Part shown: positions 15,366 through 15,967 of the stretch, in pieces
How the letters are laid out: every line of letters starts with the position of its first letter
Position numbering within the stretch: the stretch's first letter is position 1
From: Planctomycetota bacterium
GTDB taxonomy: Bacteria > Planctomycetota > Phycisphaerae > UBA1845 > CAIVHJ01
NCBI GenBank assembly: GCA_022573485.1
Contig: JACZTW010000044.1
Span: forward strand, 1-15,967
Direction of reading: 5' to 3'
DNA: 15,967 bases
The notes under the pieces: generated by a model
Databases searched by the model: none
What the model saw: only the letters and a program-made list of their open reading frames with translations
Told to the model about the DNA's origin: nothing
Position numbers and translations under genes: made by a program

Positions 15366-15967
15366 ATGATTGACGAACTTGTCATTGGGCTTGATTTGGG
15401 AGGCACGTTCATCAAAGCCGTACTGATCGACCGCGACGGTAGCTTGCGGTCTGAGGCGGCGGTTGAGACGCAGGCTGCGCAGGGGCCGGAGCACGTCATC
15501 GGTCGATTGCATCAGGCCGCCCGCGAAGTGTGTGAGCGGGCCGGCTGCAACATGGACGCGGTGCTGGGCGTGGGGCTTGGATCGCCCGGGCCGCTGAGCG
15601 CGGATCTGGCAGTGGTCATCAAATCAGCAAACTTGCCCGGCTGGGAGCATGTGCCCCTGCGCGATCGCATCGCCGATCTTACCGGCAGGCCGGTGGCCAT
15701 GACCAACGATGCAAACGCCGCGACCTACGGCGAGTTCTGGCTGGGCGCCGGTCGAGGCGCGCAACACATCTGTATGTTGACTCTTGGAACCGGTGTCGGT
15801 GGGGGAGTGATTGTTGGCGGTGAACTTCTGCACGGGCATTTCGGCAACGCCGGCGAACTCGGGCACCTCGTCGTTGCGCCGGGCGGTGTGCGATGTCGGT
15901 GTGGTCAGCGCGGGTGCCTGGAGACGATCGCGAGCAGTTCCTATCTCGTCGAGAAGGCGACCCGCGA
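15366..15967 (+). CDS. ROK-family sugar kinase, probable glucokinase (partial, 3' end outside)
   Basis: About 200 N-terminal residues are present and the window ends inside the gene. The family phosphorylates glucose or related hexoses or N-acetylhexosamines with ATP in the cytoplasm; some ROK proteins are repressors, but this one has no N-terminal helix-turn-helix. Visible motifs are the phosphate loop GLDLGGTFIKAV (8-19), GLGSPGPL, catalytic Asp in TNDANAA, TLGTGVGGGVIVGGEL, the ELGH zinc-site segment, and the Cys cluster CRCGQRGCLE typical of ROK. The ATG at 15366 lies 12 bases after the MEMO stop, so the two genes are probably cotranscribed. The preceding in-frame TTG at 15363 is an alternative. 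The ribosome site is weak. Family is certain, sugar specificity is not. Confidence 0.92.
   Translation, partial: MIDELVIGLDLGGTFIKAVLIDRDGSLRSEAAVETQAAQGPEHVIGRLHQAAREVCERAGCNMDAVLGVGLGSPGPLSADLAVVIKSANLPGWEHVPLRDRIADLTGRPVAMTNDANAATYGEFWLGAGRGAQHICMLTLGTGVGGGVIVGGELLHGHFGNAGELGHLVVAPGGVRCRCGQRGCLETIASSSYLVEKATR

Overview
The window is about 16 kb of moderately GC-rich bacterial chromosome with densely packed genes on both strands. It has no rRNA, tRNA, CRISPR array, transposase or phage gene that I can recognise. The mix of families is DUF1015, DUF4139, paired DUF3857/transglutaminase-like exported proteins, a lone MEMO protein and a ROK kinase beside standard amino-acid genes. That mix suggests a free-living Gram-negative bacterium, and I would guess Planctomycetota (possibly Phycisphaerae-like) or a relative. 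The taxonomic guess is inference from gene content only.

Layout. 1-171 is the tail of an unidentified + strand gene. Overlapping its stop is a good sigma70-type promoter for a DUF1015 protein (242-1465, +). A convergent DUF4139 exported protein follows (1675-3789, -), then a 432-base intergenic region. Next comes a serine-biosynthesis operon on the + strand: two tandem D-3-phosphoglycerate dehydrogenase paralogues (4222-5427 and 5460-6671), phosphoserine aminotransferase serC (6717-7805), and a possible 30-residue membrane peptide with seven consecutive Phe (7867-7959). Threonine synthase (8035-9249, -) is divergent from an HD-domain hydrolase (9461-10018, +). Two - strand exported DUF3857/transglutaminase-like paralogues form an operon (14276-12231, then 12217-10313). 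Divergent from them are a MEMO-family protein (14481-15353, +) and the start of a ROK-family sugar kinase (15366 to the window end, +).

How the genes fit together. SerA and SerC convert 3-phosphoglycerate to phosphoserine. No SerB-type phosphatase is in the window. The nearby DUF1015 protein carries an ADGHHRS motif reminiscent of ParB/sulfiredoxin-fold serine kinases, so a role in serine/phosphoserine metabolism is an attractive guess. Threonine synthase completes a small Ser/Thr amino-acid cluster. The second SerA has lost the Asp that normally selects NAD, which suggests a different cofactor. Of the two transglutaminase-like proteins, one keeps Cys/His/Asp and the other has lost all three.

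The most distinctive non-coding signal is a 60-61 bp palindromic element with ends GTCTGCTAAACG. Two full copies lie at 1540-1600 and 10171-10231, and a partial or diverged copy starts at 4055. Two of these flank the DUF4139 gene in direct orientation, exactly where it separates DUF1015 from serA.
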